Shown here piece after piece: positions 8,489 to 16,727 of a stretch of 64,000 nucleotides of DNA. The DNA is from Pseudomonas viridiflava. GTDB lineage: Bacteria; Pseudomonadota; Gammaproteobacteria; Pseudomonadales; Pseudomonadaceae. The translations under genes were made by a program, and so were the position numbers. The notes below the pieces were generated by a model. That model had not been told where the DNA came from. It did no database searches and worked only from the letters and a program-made list of their open reading frames with translations. The stretch covers positions 62,001-126,000 of the forward strand of contig NZ_UTKY01000116.1 in the NCBI RefSeq assembly GCF_900583165.1. Direction: 5' to 3'. Each line of letters begins with the position of its first letter. Within the stretch, counting starts at the first letter, position 1.

Positions 8489-8901
8489 CACATACCTCTG
8501 CCATACAGTGTTTTGAGGCGCTGGATACTACACAAGGCCTGAAACCAGTTGGCGGCGCCGTTGGGTACATTGGTGTACTGATTGTTTCAGCACAACACGT
8601 GATCAAAACCTGCGTACCCAACGTTGACGAGTGGGCGGCAAGCGCATGAGCAAACTGACCGTGCACCACCGCAATCGCCGTTGTGCTGATTTATCGAGAC
8701 CACTCTGCTCTTAACTTGCTACTGGGTTTCTAAAAAAATTCCTACGCACGCCCTCTACTTCTACCGACATTTGTCACCCCTACAAACAATCAAACTACGC
8801 GCACTGAACGGCGACTTAACTGTTGCCGACCAGTGAGTACCGGTTAACCAAACTACGCCTTTATTGCCTTATAGCTTTAACTTCTATCGAGGAAAAACAC
8901 T
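8489..8901. other. Non-coding gap, AT-richer, upstream of the peptide operon
   Basis: No convincing gene in these 413 bp. The left half holds the 41-bp yajD-like remnant. The right half (about 8690-8900) is visibly AT-richer than its surroundings (gggtttctaaaaaaattcc near 8730) and must contain the promoter of the peptide operon, but no clear -35/-10 pair could be chosen by eye. A GAGGA ribosome site at about 8888-8892 serves the peptide gene. The region also carries the divergent promoter of the deamidase-like gene. Confidence 0.55.
8636..8676 (+). pseudogene. 41-bp remnant of a yajD-type HNH gene
   Basis: 37 of 41 bases match the intact yajD gene at 15300-15340, including a perfect 19-mer (aactgaccgtgcaccaccg). 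In the matching frame it reads GKRMSKLTVHHRN against GKRLSELTVHHRN in YajD, which is the first part of the HNH motif. The frame is interrupted by a stop a few codons upstream and matching ends abruptly at 8677. It therefore looks like a leftover from recombination or from a lost paralogue, and lies just left of the peptide operon. Confidence 0.6.
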
Positions 8902-9069
8902 ATGCAAGATACAACATTCTCCGAAATGACCGTAAGCGAACTTGAAGAGGTTCGTGGCGGTGGTGCTTTTACTGTGGCGATGACAGACGCGGCCACATGG
9001 GTAGAGGGTGCTGCGGAGTCGGTTAAAGACTATACCACCGGTCTCGGCAGGGCCGTCACTAATAGTTAA
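8902..9069 (+). CDS. Double-glycine leader peptide precursor (microcin/bacteriocin-like)
   Basis: 55 aa, preceded by GAGGA. Residues 1-20 form a classical double-glycine leader (EMTVSELEEVRGG, with hydrophobic residues at the expected positions before GG). Cleavage after Gly20 would leave a 35-aa core starting GAFTVAMTDAATWVEG and ending GLGRAVTNS, with no Cys, one Lys (residue 42) and a GxxxA-like small-residue pattern. Directly downstream lie a HlyD adaptor and an ABC exporter whose C39 peptidase domain cuts after GG. It is probably a secreted bacteriocin or signalling peptide; no immunity gene is recognisable. Confidence 0.85.
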   Translation: MQDTTFSEMTVSELEEVRGGGAFTVAMTDAATWVEGAAESVKDYTTGLGRAVTNS

Positions 9070-9092
9070 ACCGTAACTCGCTATTTGCGGCG

Positions 9093-9133
9093 GACCCGGC
9101 CAGGGAAGTGTTTCAGTACTCCTTGGTCGGGTC
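9093..9133 (+). promoter_or_regulatory. Strong hairpin between peptide gene and exporter genes
   Basis: A 14-bp stem (9093-9106 with 9120-9133, two G-U pairs) closes a 13-nt loop. No T-run follows, so it is not a standard terminator. Its position 24 bp after the peptide stop suggests a transcript-stability or partial-attenuation element that keeps peptide mRNA above exporter mRNA. Confidence 0.55.
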
Positions 9134-9187
9134 GGACCCTTTGGAACACCCCTGCGCAACATCTATTTTAAGACCACGAATTCAACT

Positions 9188-10453
9188 ATGTTCGAACTAG
9201 GAAAAGTCACCCCGAGATCAACTATTCAACCATTTGTCTTCAGCGGATTAATCTGCCTCTTCTTTATCACCACTCTGGCACTTCTTCTTACCGGTAACTA
9301 TGTCAAAAAAGAAGAAGTACCTGGACATATTCAAACCCGCGATATAGCCCGCGTGATCAGTGATCACGCAGCGCATATCAATGAGGTACTGGTCGCCACA
9401 GGGGAAAAAGTCCGCAAGGGTCAACCCTTGATTCGTATGCGTGCCATCCCCCAAGAAAACGTCAGCGAAGGCAGCGAAACAACCTCTTTTAGCCAAAGTG
9501 CCGAACGGCTGGCCAGGCTACTGGCCAATAGGCTGGCCGATGAAGCCTATGCACAGTCAGCTCATGACGCACAACAAAGGCTGTTACACCTGCAACGCGA
9601 GCAGGTGCTTGCCAATTTGCAGCTAAACAGGACCCTGCAGAAATCCCTACAACGTCGCGCCAAGATTGCCATGGAACAAAAACAACGCCATGAGCGCCTG
9701 GCGGAGCAAGGAGCCGTTTCACATTCGGATCTGGACCAAGCAATAGTCAATAACGAGACCGCCCTTCAGGACCTCGCCAACAATGAACTCGCCAGAACCA
9801 GCGCCCAGCAGCGCATTTTGGAGCTTGAGCAAGCCAGCAATGAAGCCACACACACTCTGGCACGCCACCTAAGCGAACTGGCGCGCCAAGAACATCAACT
9901 GCGCGAGCAGTTGCAAAAGCTGCACAAGACCCAGGAGTACGTGCTACTTGCCCCCGTCGATGGGGTTGTCGATACCATTTCGGTTTTTCCCGGCAGCCGA
10001 ACAGACGCTGGGCAACCCCTGTTGCTACTACGAACCCACCACGATGCACCTAAAGCGCCGTTGGTAATCCTTGAGGTCAGCCCTTCTGCCATTGGCTTCG
10101 CCCGAGTCGGCACCGAGGTGATTGTAAGAATAGATGCGTTCCCCTATGCCCATTACGGCGTGATCAAGGGCGTCATCGTCCATAGCACCGCAACCACTTA
10201 TCTCAATCGCACTTTCGGTGGGAACAGCGATTCCGTGCCCCCTGGCCAGCGCTATCTGGTGGAGGTAAAGCTCGATTTCAGCAGTCGTACGCGCATCCAG
10301 CAAGGCTGGCTCAAAGACGGCATGACCCTCAACGCCTCATTGAGCCTGGAACGCTTGAGCCTCATGCAATGGCTATTTCTGCCAGTGCTCAAAGGAACCG
10401 AACGCAACCCTGACTTTTTTCTTGCGCCCCCCAAGGATGGACTCTCGACATGA
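9188..10453 (+). CDS. HlyD-family membrane fusion protein of the peptide exporter
   Basis: 421 aa. One N-terminal membrane helix (FVFSGLICLFFITTLALLL) is followed by a biotinyl-lipoyl half-domain (HAAHINEVLVATGEKVRKGQPL), a long alpha-helical hairpin rich in Gln/Glu/Leu (about residues 95-245) and the second lipoyl half (LLAPVDGVVDTISVFPGSRTDAGQPLL, split at DTIS) with a beta-barrel. It bridges the inner-membrane ABC exporter and the outer-membrane channel in a type I secretion complex. Its end overlaps the next start by four bases (ATGA), so translation is coupled. Confidence 0.9.
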   Translation: MFELGKVTPRSTIQPFVFSGLICLFFITTLALLLTGNYVKKEEVPGHIQTRDIARVISDHAAHINEVLVATGEKVRKGQPLIRMRAIPQENVSEGSETTSFSQSAERLARLLANRLADEAYAQSAHDAQQRLLHLQREQVLANLQLNRTLQKSLQRRAKIAMEQKQRHERLAEQGAVSHSDLDQAIVNNETALQDLANNELARTSAQQRILELEQASNEATHTLARHLSELARQEHQLREQLQKLHKTQEYVLLAPVDGVVDTISVFPGSRTDAGQPLLLLRTHHDAPKAPLVILEVSPSAIGFARVGTEVIVRIDAFPYAHYGVIKGVIVHSTATTYLNRTFGGNSDSVPPGQRYLVEVKLDFSSRTRIQQGWLKDGMTLNASLSLERLSLMQWLFLPVLKGTERNPDFFLAPPKDGLST

Positions 10454-12618
10454 GCGCTGCACTCAAACACGTATTACGCGACGCGCTCAACCGCTCCAAG
10501 CACCTGCTGCGCAAGCGCATCCCGGTGATTCTTCAGGACGAAATGTCCGAATGCGGTATGGCCTGCATCGCGATGATCAGCAGTTTCCATGGTAAGGCTC
10601 TTACGCTTCGCCATCTGCGCCAGCGCTATCGGGCTGCCCGTGATGGCATGTCACTTTTGCAAGTGATCAAGGTCTGCGAGGAGCAAGACCTCGTGTCTCG
10701 CCCACTTCGCCTAAGCCTCACCAGCATCCGACAATTGCGTACGCCCTCAATCCTGTTCTGGAACAACCGCCATTTCGTGGTACTTGAGGCCGTCACGACA
10801 CGGGGAGTGCACATCGTTGATCCGGCGGTCGGGCGGCGTTTCTATACCTGGGCCCAGGCGCTGACGATGTTTAGCGGCGTAGCCCTGGAGGTTCAACCTG
10901 GCCTGCCCTTTACGCTCAAGGCGAAGAGCACAACCAAGAACAACTTGAGCTTTTCCAGCATATTGACGAGCAGTCCCTGGCTGCTGCGCTATCTGGTACC
11001 GATGGGTGCGCTGTCAATAATCGGCTACATAGGCGCCATCGCCGCTCCCAAGCTGTTTTCCCTGACCATTGATGAGGTAGTGGCAAAGAACGACCAGGAT
11101 TTTCTGAACCTGATCCTCTACATATTTGGCACTTTGTTTATATTCAAGGTCCTTGCAGCCTGGCTACGGGCAATCCTCGACTTGCGCCTGAGAGTGGCGC
11201 TAAACCTGGACTTGGCAACAGGGGTCGTTGCGTGGTTGTTGCGCCTTCCGGTGCACTATTTCGAACGTCGAGCCTCGGCAGATCTACTGCGTCGGACCCA
11301 GGCCACAGAAAAGGCCTACTTGCAATTCACGTCTGGCTCAATGGACATTGCCATTGACCTGTTGGCCGCCCTCTTATTCCTGTCACTGATGATGCTGATC
11401 AACCCGTTGCTGGCAGCACTGTCGATTGGTCTGTGCCTTGTATTTTTCCTGTTCCGCAGCCTGACGCTGCCCGCAATGGAGAAACACCATAAGGCCTCGA
11501 TCGACGCCGAGACCGCCCGCAATGTCACGTTGCTGAGCGCGCTGGACAACATCGAATCCATGAAGCTCTATCACTATGAGGCCGCTCGGCTCGCGCGCTG
11601 GAACAATCACCAGGCGGACATGGAAAGCACCAAGGCGCAGGTTCAATACCTGCAGGTGATGAATAAAGTGGTGCACGATGGCGTGTCCCATACTCACTCA
11701 TTAGTGGTGAGCGCACTGGGGGCACTGGCTGTCATTCATGGGCAGAACAGCATAGGAGACTTGTTTGCCTTCGTGCTCTACAAAGACTTGTTTATGGGGT
11801 GCGTCTTCAAGGCCGTCGACAGCTACATGAACTTGCGCCTGGTGCGTGTTGAATTACTGCGGGTCGAACACATCATCGACGAACCCCGTGAACCACTGGA
11901 GTCATGTGTCTACAGCGCGAACGCGCTGGGCGAGTCCGAGTCGCTGTACTCCGTTCGTATTGAGGACGCACATTTTCGCTACAGTTCGTTTGATCGCCCA
12001 ACCTTTAAGAACTTACACCTGGACTTACCCGGAACTGGTCGCAAGATCGCCATCTTCGGACCATCAGGCTGTGGCAAGAGCACTTTTTTGAAGGTACTGG
12101 CAGGTTTTTACCCCCTGGACCAGGGTCAGTTGCTGGTCAACGGTGTCTGCCTGCAGCGTTTCGGGCTACGACGCTATCAACACCGAGTGGCGTATGTCAC
12201 CGCTTTTGGCGAAATTCTCGACGGGTCCGTGATGGAGAACATCATCATGGATATCGAGCCTCTGGACGGTGAACATTTGCAGGCCTGCGTCGAGCAAGCC
12301 GGGCTGCTCGAAAGCATTCGAGCGCTGGGCAGTGGCTTCAACACACTGCTCGGCCCCTCTGGTGTACAGCTGTCGTCCGGGCAAAAACAGCGCTTATTGA
12401 TCGCCCGCGCCCTTTACCGCCGCCCGCACCTGTTATTGCTTGATGAGCCCACCTCGCATTTGGATGGCAAAGCTCGGGACGTGATTATTGAAACCATAAG
12501 CCAACTGTCCATGTTGTGTGTCGTGGTAACGCATGACGCCGCAGTTGCCATAGCGTGCGACAGCGTGCTGCAAATGGCTGACGGCCAATTGTCAGCCATG
12601 CCAGAGGTCAACCTGTGA
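10450..12618 (+). CDS. Peptidase-containing ABC exporter (PCAT), C39 family
   Basis: 722 aa in the order C39 peptidase, membrane domain, nucleotide-binding domain. The peptidase looks intact: oxyanion Gln29 and catalytic Cys35 (QDEMSECGMACIAM), His108 (NRHFVVL) and Asp124 (VDPAVG). The membrane domain runs about 180-440. The ATPase has Walker A GPSGCGKST near 537, signature LSSGQKQRL near 641, Walker B LLLLDEPTSHLD near 661 and the H-loop VVVTHDA. It should remove the GG leader and export the peptide from gene 8902. It overlaps both neighbours by four bases. Confidence 0.93.
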   Translation: MSAALKHVLRDALNRSKHLLRKRIPVILQDEMSECGMACIAMISSFHGKALTLRHLRQRYRAARDGMSLLQVIKVCEEQDLVSRPLRLSLTSIRQLRTPSILFWNNRHFVVLEAVTTRGVHIVDPAVGRRFYTWAQALTMFSGVALEVQPGLPFTLKAKSTTKNNLSFSSILTSSPWLLRYLVPMGALSIIGYIGAIAAPKLFSLTIDEVVAKNDQDFLNLILYIFGTLFIFKVLAAWLRAILDLRLRVALNLDLATGVVAWLLRLPVHYFERRASADLLRRTQATEKAYLQFTSGSMDIAIDLLAALLFLSLMMLINPLLAALSIGLCLVFFLFRSLTLPAMEKHHKASIDAETARNVTLLSALDNIESMKLYHYEAARLARWNNHQADMESTKAQVQYLQVMNKVVHDGVSHTHSLVVSALGALAVIHGQNSIGDLFAFVLYKDLFMGCVFKAVDSYMNLRLVRVELLRVEHIIDEPREPLESCVYSANALGESESLYSVRIEDAHFRYSSFDRPTFKNLHLDLPGTGRKIAIFGPSGCGKSTFLKVLAGFYPLDQGQLLVNGVCLQRFGLRRYQHRVAYVTAFGEILDGSVMENIIMDIEPLDGEHLQACVEQAGLLESIRALGSGFNTLLGPSGVQLSSGQKQRLLIARALYRRPHLLLLDEPTSHLDGKARDVIIETISQLSMLCVVVTHDAAVAIACDSVLQMADGQLSAMPEVNL

Positions 12619-13616
12619 GCCCGCGTTGGTGGTTACGCTGGGCGGTTTTCAAAGCGCAGGTTCGCGACACCACGTGTGCGATGCTGGCGATGGTATGTGC
12701 AAACAGCTCACTGCGACATGGGCTGGAGCAATTGCCTCGACTGCTATCCCACTTGCCGCGTTGCGCACGCGGCACACAGTACCTGCGCACCACCCAAAAC
12801 CTTGAATTGTTCGATCTCTCGCCCACCGATATTGAATCGTGCGCCTGCCGCCACATGGCTATCGAGTGGCAAAAGGGTATCTATCAACGGCGCTATCCGC
12901 TTCGCGACCCTTCGCTACTGCGCGCCTGGATCCGCTCCATTACCTGGTGTGACCCAGCGGATCACTGGCGACAGGTAAGCGACACGCCACATCTACTGGT
13001 TCTGCTCCACACCGGTGAGTACTGGATGGCGGTCGCCAGGCTGGTGGAACGATACCCAGCCCCGACTCACTTCGTCATTCCGATTTGGAACTATCAGGCA
13101 TCTTTTGTTCGCAACGCCCTAAATAGCCTGGAGGGCCTGGGGCATACCGTTGAAGTTCTTGACAGTAATGCGCCCGGTACGGCGCTGTGTATTGCCCGTC
13201 GCCTCAGGCAACGCCGCCAGGTGATCATTTTTTCTGACCTGCCTGTGAGCCTCAACGCCAGCCGATCAGGCGAACCCATCGATGGGATGCTCTTCGGGCG
13301 CGCAGCCCAGTTTGTCAAAGGGCCGATGGTCCTGGCGTCACGGTTCGGTTGCGACGTCCTGCTGGCAGGCCATCGTGTAAGCCTTGGGCACCCCGGCGAA
13401 CTGCACGTGATTGCTCATATTGCCTGCTGCTGTGCGCAGGTCATGCAGGCACATTGGAGCAAAGCCTTTGAAGATTTTATCCGCCAGGCACCGGAACACT
13501 GGTTCTACTTGCCGCATCTAGAAGCATTCTTCCAGCGACAGCAACGCTCGACGCGACACCGCCCAAGCCTGCCCGCAGCGTTACGGGGCGTTGCTCAGCG
13601 TGGGGTTTCCCCATGA
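12615..13616 (+). CDS. LpxL/HtrB-like acyltransferase encoded in the peptide operon
   Basis: 333 aa; GTG start inside the exporter stop (GTGA). The region from FSDLPVSLNAS through FGRAAQFVKGPMVLASRFG to CDVLLAG matches the LpxL-type lysophospholipid/lipid A acyltransferase pattern (D...FG.....GP..LA...G..VL). An HTGEYW motif lies where HxxxxD/E is expected, but the acid is not at the usual spacing. It may acylate the exported peptide or modify the producer envelope as self-protection; a role in bulk lipid A synthesis is less likely given the tight operon. It overlaps the next gene by four bases. Confidence 0.72.
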   Translation: MSPRWWLRWAVFKAQVRDTTCAMLAMVCANSSLRHGLEQLPRLLSHLPRCARGTQYLRTTQNLELFDLSPTDIESCACRHMAIEWQKGIYQRRYPLRDPSLLRAWIRSITWCDPADHWRQVSDTPHLLVLLHTGEYWMAVARLVERYPAPTHFVIPIWNYQASFVRNALNSLEGLGHTVEVLDSNAPGTALCIARRLRQRRQVIIFSDLPVSLNASRSGEPIDGMLFGRAAQFVKGPMVLASRFGCDVLLAGHRVSLGHPGELHVIAHIACCCAQVMQAHWSKAFEDFIRQAPEHWFYLPHLEAFFQRQQRSTRHRPSLPAALRGVAQRGVSP

Positions 13617-14998
13617 AACCATGGACAGGATTAACTGCTTTCCTGATGGCCGGTTGCACATTGACCCCTGACTACCAGCAACCTGATGTACCCGTCGCAC
13701 AGTACTGGCGTGATCACCAACAGGCAGCCAGCACAGAACCACTCTTAAACTGGGATCAGGTGTTTGTCGACCCGCACCTGCACCATCTGATAGCCCAGGC
13801 ACTGCAACACAATCGCAACTTGCAGGTTGCTGTCCTGCGTATCGAGGAAGCGCGCAGGCACCATCACATCCAGTCGGCCAAGCAAGCACCGTCGGTTGAG
13901 CTCAGCGGGTCGACCCAAAGAAAACAAGTGTCGGCCCTGGATACACAAAGCGGCGAACGCAGCATTCGCGAGCAAGCTCAATTCGGTGTGGGCATAACGG
14001 CTTTCGAGCTGGACCTGTGGGGACGCGTGGCCGCACTTAAGGAAGCGGCTGGTCACGACTTCGTCGCCACCCAGGAAGATGCTCACAGCGTTCAGATCAG
14101 CCTGGTGGCTGAAGTCGCTAGCCAGTATTACAGGGCCGTGGCGCTGCTGCAGTTGCGTGATCAGCACCATGAAATGCTCCGTATAGCCCAAACCACGCAA
14201 CAGTTGATGGCCAAGCGTCAAGAGTCTGGCCTAATCAGTGAGCTGCGGGAGCGCCAGGCTGAAAACAGGGTTCTGAGCCTCCAGGCAGAACTGGCGGAAA
14301 CATTTCGCCAGTTGAGTATCACCCTCAACAGCCTGGAATACCTGGTAGGCATCCCACTGCAGGCGTCTCGCTTGCAACTGGCGGTTTGGGGCAACACCTC
14401 TGTTTTGGCGGCCGTCAACCCAGGCATTCCTTCTCAACTGCTGACCTGTCGCCCAGACATCCGGGCTGCGGAGAGACGCCTGAAGGCGCTGGATGCCAAT
14501 ATCGGCGCTGCCCGAGCCGCGTTCCTACCCACCATCAGTCTGACCGCACTGCTGGGTGTCAGCAGCCCGCAGTTGGACCAGCTTTTTTCGGCCGATGCCA
14601 GAAGCTGGTCCTTCAGCCCTCAGCTCACATTGCCGTTGTTCGACATGGGAAAACGCCTTGCCCAATTGGACTTCGCCCAAGCAAAGCGCGACATTGCCGT
14701 GGCGCAATATCAACAGACAATCCAGCAAGCTTTTCGCGAGGTGGCCGACGCCTTGGGTTCAGCCGCCCCCTTGAATACACGCCTGGAAGCCTTACAGCGT
14801 CTGGTAGCCAATGAGCGACGCCGGGCCGAGCTGGCGGACTTGCTGTATCAGGAGGGGTTGAGCAGCTACCTGGAAGTCCTCGAAGCAAAACGGGATTTGA
14901 ATTCGGCCCGGCAGGACCTGATTGAAGTAAGGCTGCTACAGATCAACAACCAGATTTCTCTCTATAAAAGCCTGGGTGGTGGGTGGGTACCGTCTTGA
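13613..14998 (+). CDS. Outer-membrane factor lipoprotein, OprM/NodT type
   Basis: 461 aa. It carries a lipoprotein signal with Cys15 (LTAFLMAGCTLTPDY) and the two repeated OMF halves: NRNLQVAVLRIEEARRHH near the start and ELDLWGRVAALKEAA; then RPDIRAAERRLKALDANIGA, FLPTISLTALLG and QQAFREVADALGS. This is the RND-efflux type of channel (NodT family), here serving as the exit duct of a type I peptide exporter. It is the last gene of the operon, followed 33 bp later by a hairpin terminator. Its start overlaps the acyltransferase stop (ATGA). Confidence 0.92.
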   Translation: MKPWTGLTAFLMAGCTLTPDYQQPDVPVAQYWRDHQQAASTEPLLNWDQVFVDPHLHHLIAQALQHNRNLQVAVLRIEEARRHHHIQSAKQAPSVELSGSTQRKQVSALDTQSGERSIREQAQFGVGITAFELDLWGRVAALKEAAGHDFVATQEDAHSVQISLVAEVASQYYRAVALLQLRDQHHEMLRIAQTTQQLMAKRQESGLISELRERQAENRVLSLQAELAETFRQLSITLNSLEYLVGIPLQASRLQLAVWGNTSVLAAVNPGIPSQLLTCRPDIRAAERRLKALDANIGAARAAFLPTISLTALLGVSSPQLDQLFSADARSWSFSPQLTLPLFDMGKRLAQLDFAQAKRDIAVAQYQQTIQQAFREVADALGSAAPLNTRLEALQRLVANERRRAELADLLYQEGLSSYLEVLEAKRDLNSARQDLIEVRLLQINNQISLYKSLGGGWVPS

Positions 14999-15031
14999 CG
15001 CAGACCAATATTTTTCAGGCTGCCCCAATAG

Positions 15032-15056
15032 AAAAAAGGGTGTGCCACACCCTTTT
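15032..15056 (+). terminator. Rho-independent terminator after the peptide operon
   Basis: Stem aaaagggtgtg at 15034-15044 pairs with cacaccctttt at 15046-15056. The innermost pairs must open to make a loop. The A-run before and T-run after suit both strands. Confidence 0.82.
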
Positions 15057-15156
15057 GGGGTGCTTAAACGTGATTCGCCGAATTAGCCGCAGCTAACTGC
15101 ATTGTCAACGGCTAGAATCCACCTATCCGTGACCCACCAAATAGCCAGGAGCCATG

Positions 15157-15531
15157 ATGAGCTCGACCAACCCGCCTTCCCACACCGCCAAGCTGGATCG
15201 CATCCTCGCCGATGCCCAGCGCGACCGTGAAATGGGCTACCGTGACAAAGCCCTGAAGATGTACCCCCATGTGTGCGGCCGCTGCGCCCGTGAGTTTGCC
15301 GGCAAGCGCCTGAGCGAACTGACCGTGCACCACCGTAACCACAATCATGATGACAACCCCCAGGATGGCTCCAACTGGGAGTTGCTGTGCCTGTATTGCC
15401 ATGACAACGAGCATTCGCGGTATACCGACCAACAGTACTTCGGCGAAGGCTCTACCAGCAGCCCGACGATTGCCAAGGCCACGCATAACCCGTTTGCGGC
15501 GTTGGCGGGGTTGATGAAGAAGGACGACTGA
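15157..15531 (+). CDS. yajD: HNH nuclease family protein YajD
   Basis: 124 aa from the second of two adjacent ATGs; the second is better spaced from AGGAG at 15147 (the first is at 15154). Zinc-finger and HNH features are readable: HVCGRCAREF, LTVHHRNHNHDDNP, NWELLCLYCHDNEHSRY. This order (CxxC, HH, N, CxxC) is the usual zinc-stabilised beta-beta-alpha metal nuclease core of YajD proteins, whose cellular role is not settled. Part of this gene is duplicated as a fragment at 8636-8676. Confidence 0.9.
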   Translation: MSSTNPPSHTAKLDRILADAQRDREMGYRDKALKMYPHVCGRCAREFAGKRLSELTVHHRNHNHDDNPQDGSNWELLCLYCHDNEHSRYTDQQYFGEGSTSSPTIAKATHNPFAALAGLMKKDD

Positions 15532-15558
15532 TAGTCCTTTGTTGCCGGTACCGGCCTC

Positions 15559-15648
15559 ATCGGGGGCAAGCCCCCTCCCACAGTTGACTGCATTCACACA
15601 TAAATCTGTGTAAATCCAGTCCAGTGTGGGAGGGGGCTTGCTCCCGAT
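15559..15648. repeat. REP pair (REPIN), divergent order
   Basis: Inverse arm at 15559-15582 and direct arm at 15625-15648, so the two arms occur in the opposite order to the pair at 2171. The second arm carries the gcttgctcccgat variant. It lies between yajD and the rRNA/tRNA-methyltransferase-like gene. Confidence 0.88.
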
Positions 15649-15719
15649 AGCGATCTCACAAACACCACTGCATCCCCAGGCCGTATAATCGCGGCTTTTC
15701 CTCCAAGGCACCCTTCCCC

Positions 15720-16187
15720 GTGGGCAATAAGCGCTACAGCTGCATCGGTCTGTATAACCCCAAATCCCCCGAAAACGTCGGTTCGGTCATGCGCGCCGCC
15801 GGCTGCTACGGCGTGGCCTCGGTGTTTTACACCGGCGTGCGCTACGAGCGTGCGCGGGACTTCATCACCGACACCAAGAAAGTCCACCACGACATTCCGC
15901 TGATCGGCATTGATGACCTGAAAAAAATCCTGCCCCTGGGCTGCATCCCCGTCGCCGTGGAACTGGTGGAAGGCGCACGCCCCCTGCCCGAATACACGCA
16001 CCCCGACCGCGCGCTGTATATCTTCGGCCCCGAAGACGGCTCCCTCGACAAAGAAATCCGCGACTGGTGTGAAGACGTTGTGTACATCCCGACCACCGGC
16101 TGTATGAATCTCGCGGCCACCGTCAATGTGGTGCTTTACGACCGGCTGGCCAAGGGCAACAACACCCGTTCGGGCCCCAAGTACTAA
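15720..16187 (+). CDS. SPOUT RNA methyltransferase (TrmH/TrmL-like)
   Basis: 155 aa with a GTG start, about the size of TrmL (minimal SpoU-type enzymes). The three SPOUT motifs are visible: YNPKSPENVGSVMRAAGCYG (motif 1, split at GSV), LYIFGPEDGSLDKEI (motif 2) and IPTTGCMNLAATVNVVLYDRL (motif 3, SAM-binding knot). It should methylate a ribose or base in tRNA; the close match in length suggests wobble-position methylation, but a different target is possible. No obvious operon partner. Confidence 0.86.
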   Translation: MGNKRYSCIGLYNPKSPENVGSVMRAAGCYGVASVFYTGVRYERARDFITDTKKVHHDIPLIGIDDLKKILPLGCIPVAVELVEGARPLPEYTHPDRALYIFGPEDGSLDKEIRDWCEDVVYIPTTGCMNLAATVNVVLYDRLAKGNNTRSGPKY

Positions 16188-16255
16188 CATTCTGGGAACA
16201 ACCGGCGCGTGCGAGCAGTCAGGTAGTTATCATCAGCCCTTGTTGGAGACAGATC

Positions 16256-16597
16256 ATGAGCGACAGCAAAACCTTGCGCCCAATCATCGAACACACGCCG
16301 TTCGAAACCCAACCCACGCAGAACGTGCACGGCTGGGAGCGCATCGGCTCAGTGGCCGGAGGTGTGATGATGGTAGGTAAAGGCCTGCGCCGTGGCGGGA
16401 TTTTCGGCTTGGTTCAAGTGGCAATTGGCGGGGTGGCGCTGGCTCGTGGCCTAACAGGGCACAGCTCGCTTAAAGACAAGCTGGAACAGGGTCGCCAGGA
16501 GATGAACGCGGTGCGTACCAAGATCGAGCGAGCCGGTGCGGAGCTGAAGAATTTGAAGACCAAGGCCGAAGTGGCTGCTGAGAAAACCACTGGCTGA
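16256..16597 (+). CDS. DUF2892/YgaP-like small membrane protein
   Basis: 113 aa. After a polar N-terminus comes the hallmark GWERIGSVAGGVMMVGKGLRR and a second hydrophobic stretch (GIFGLVQVAIGGVALARGL), forming a helical hairpin, then a charged coiled-coil-like tail (SLKDKLEQGRQEMNAVRTK). Proteins of this type are conserved in Pseudomonas without assigned function. An agacagatc sequence precedes the ATG. It stands alone between the methyltransferase and a REP pair. Confidence 0.75.
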   Translation: MSDSKTLRPIIEHTPFETQPTQNVHGWERIGSVAGGVMMVGKGLRRGGIFGLVQVAIGGVALARGLTGHSSLKDKLEQGRQEMNAVRTKIERAGAELKNLKTKAEVAAEKTTG

Positions 16598-16627
16598 CCG
16601 CGATTTACCAGATGTTGGGTATTCAAC

Positions 16628-16716
16628 TGTGGGAGGGGGCTTGCCCCCGATAGCGGTGTGACAGTTAGCCTCTCTACGACTGACCCACCGCCATCGGGGG
16701 CAAGCCCCCTCCCACA
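16628..16716. repeat. REP pair (REPIN), convergent arms
   Basis: Arms at 16628-16651 and 16693-16716 in inverted orientation, about 40 bp apart. The pair lies between two convergent genes and closely matches the copy at 2171. Confidence 0.92.
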
Positions 16717-16727
16717 TTTGTTTTGTG

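Noticed and set aside
8433..8669. 78-aa minus-strand open frame overlapping the deamidase-like gene
   Set aside because: It overlaps the start of a better-supported gene, has no ribosome site and no recognisable domain.
8902..9069. A second double-glycine peptide partner next to the precursor
   Set aside because: Both strands of 8489-9187 were read for GG leaders; only the one at 8902 was found.
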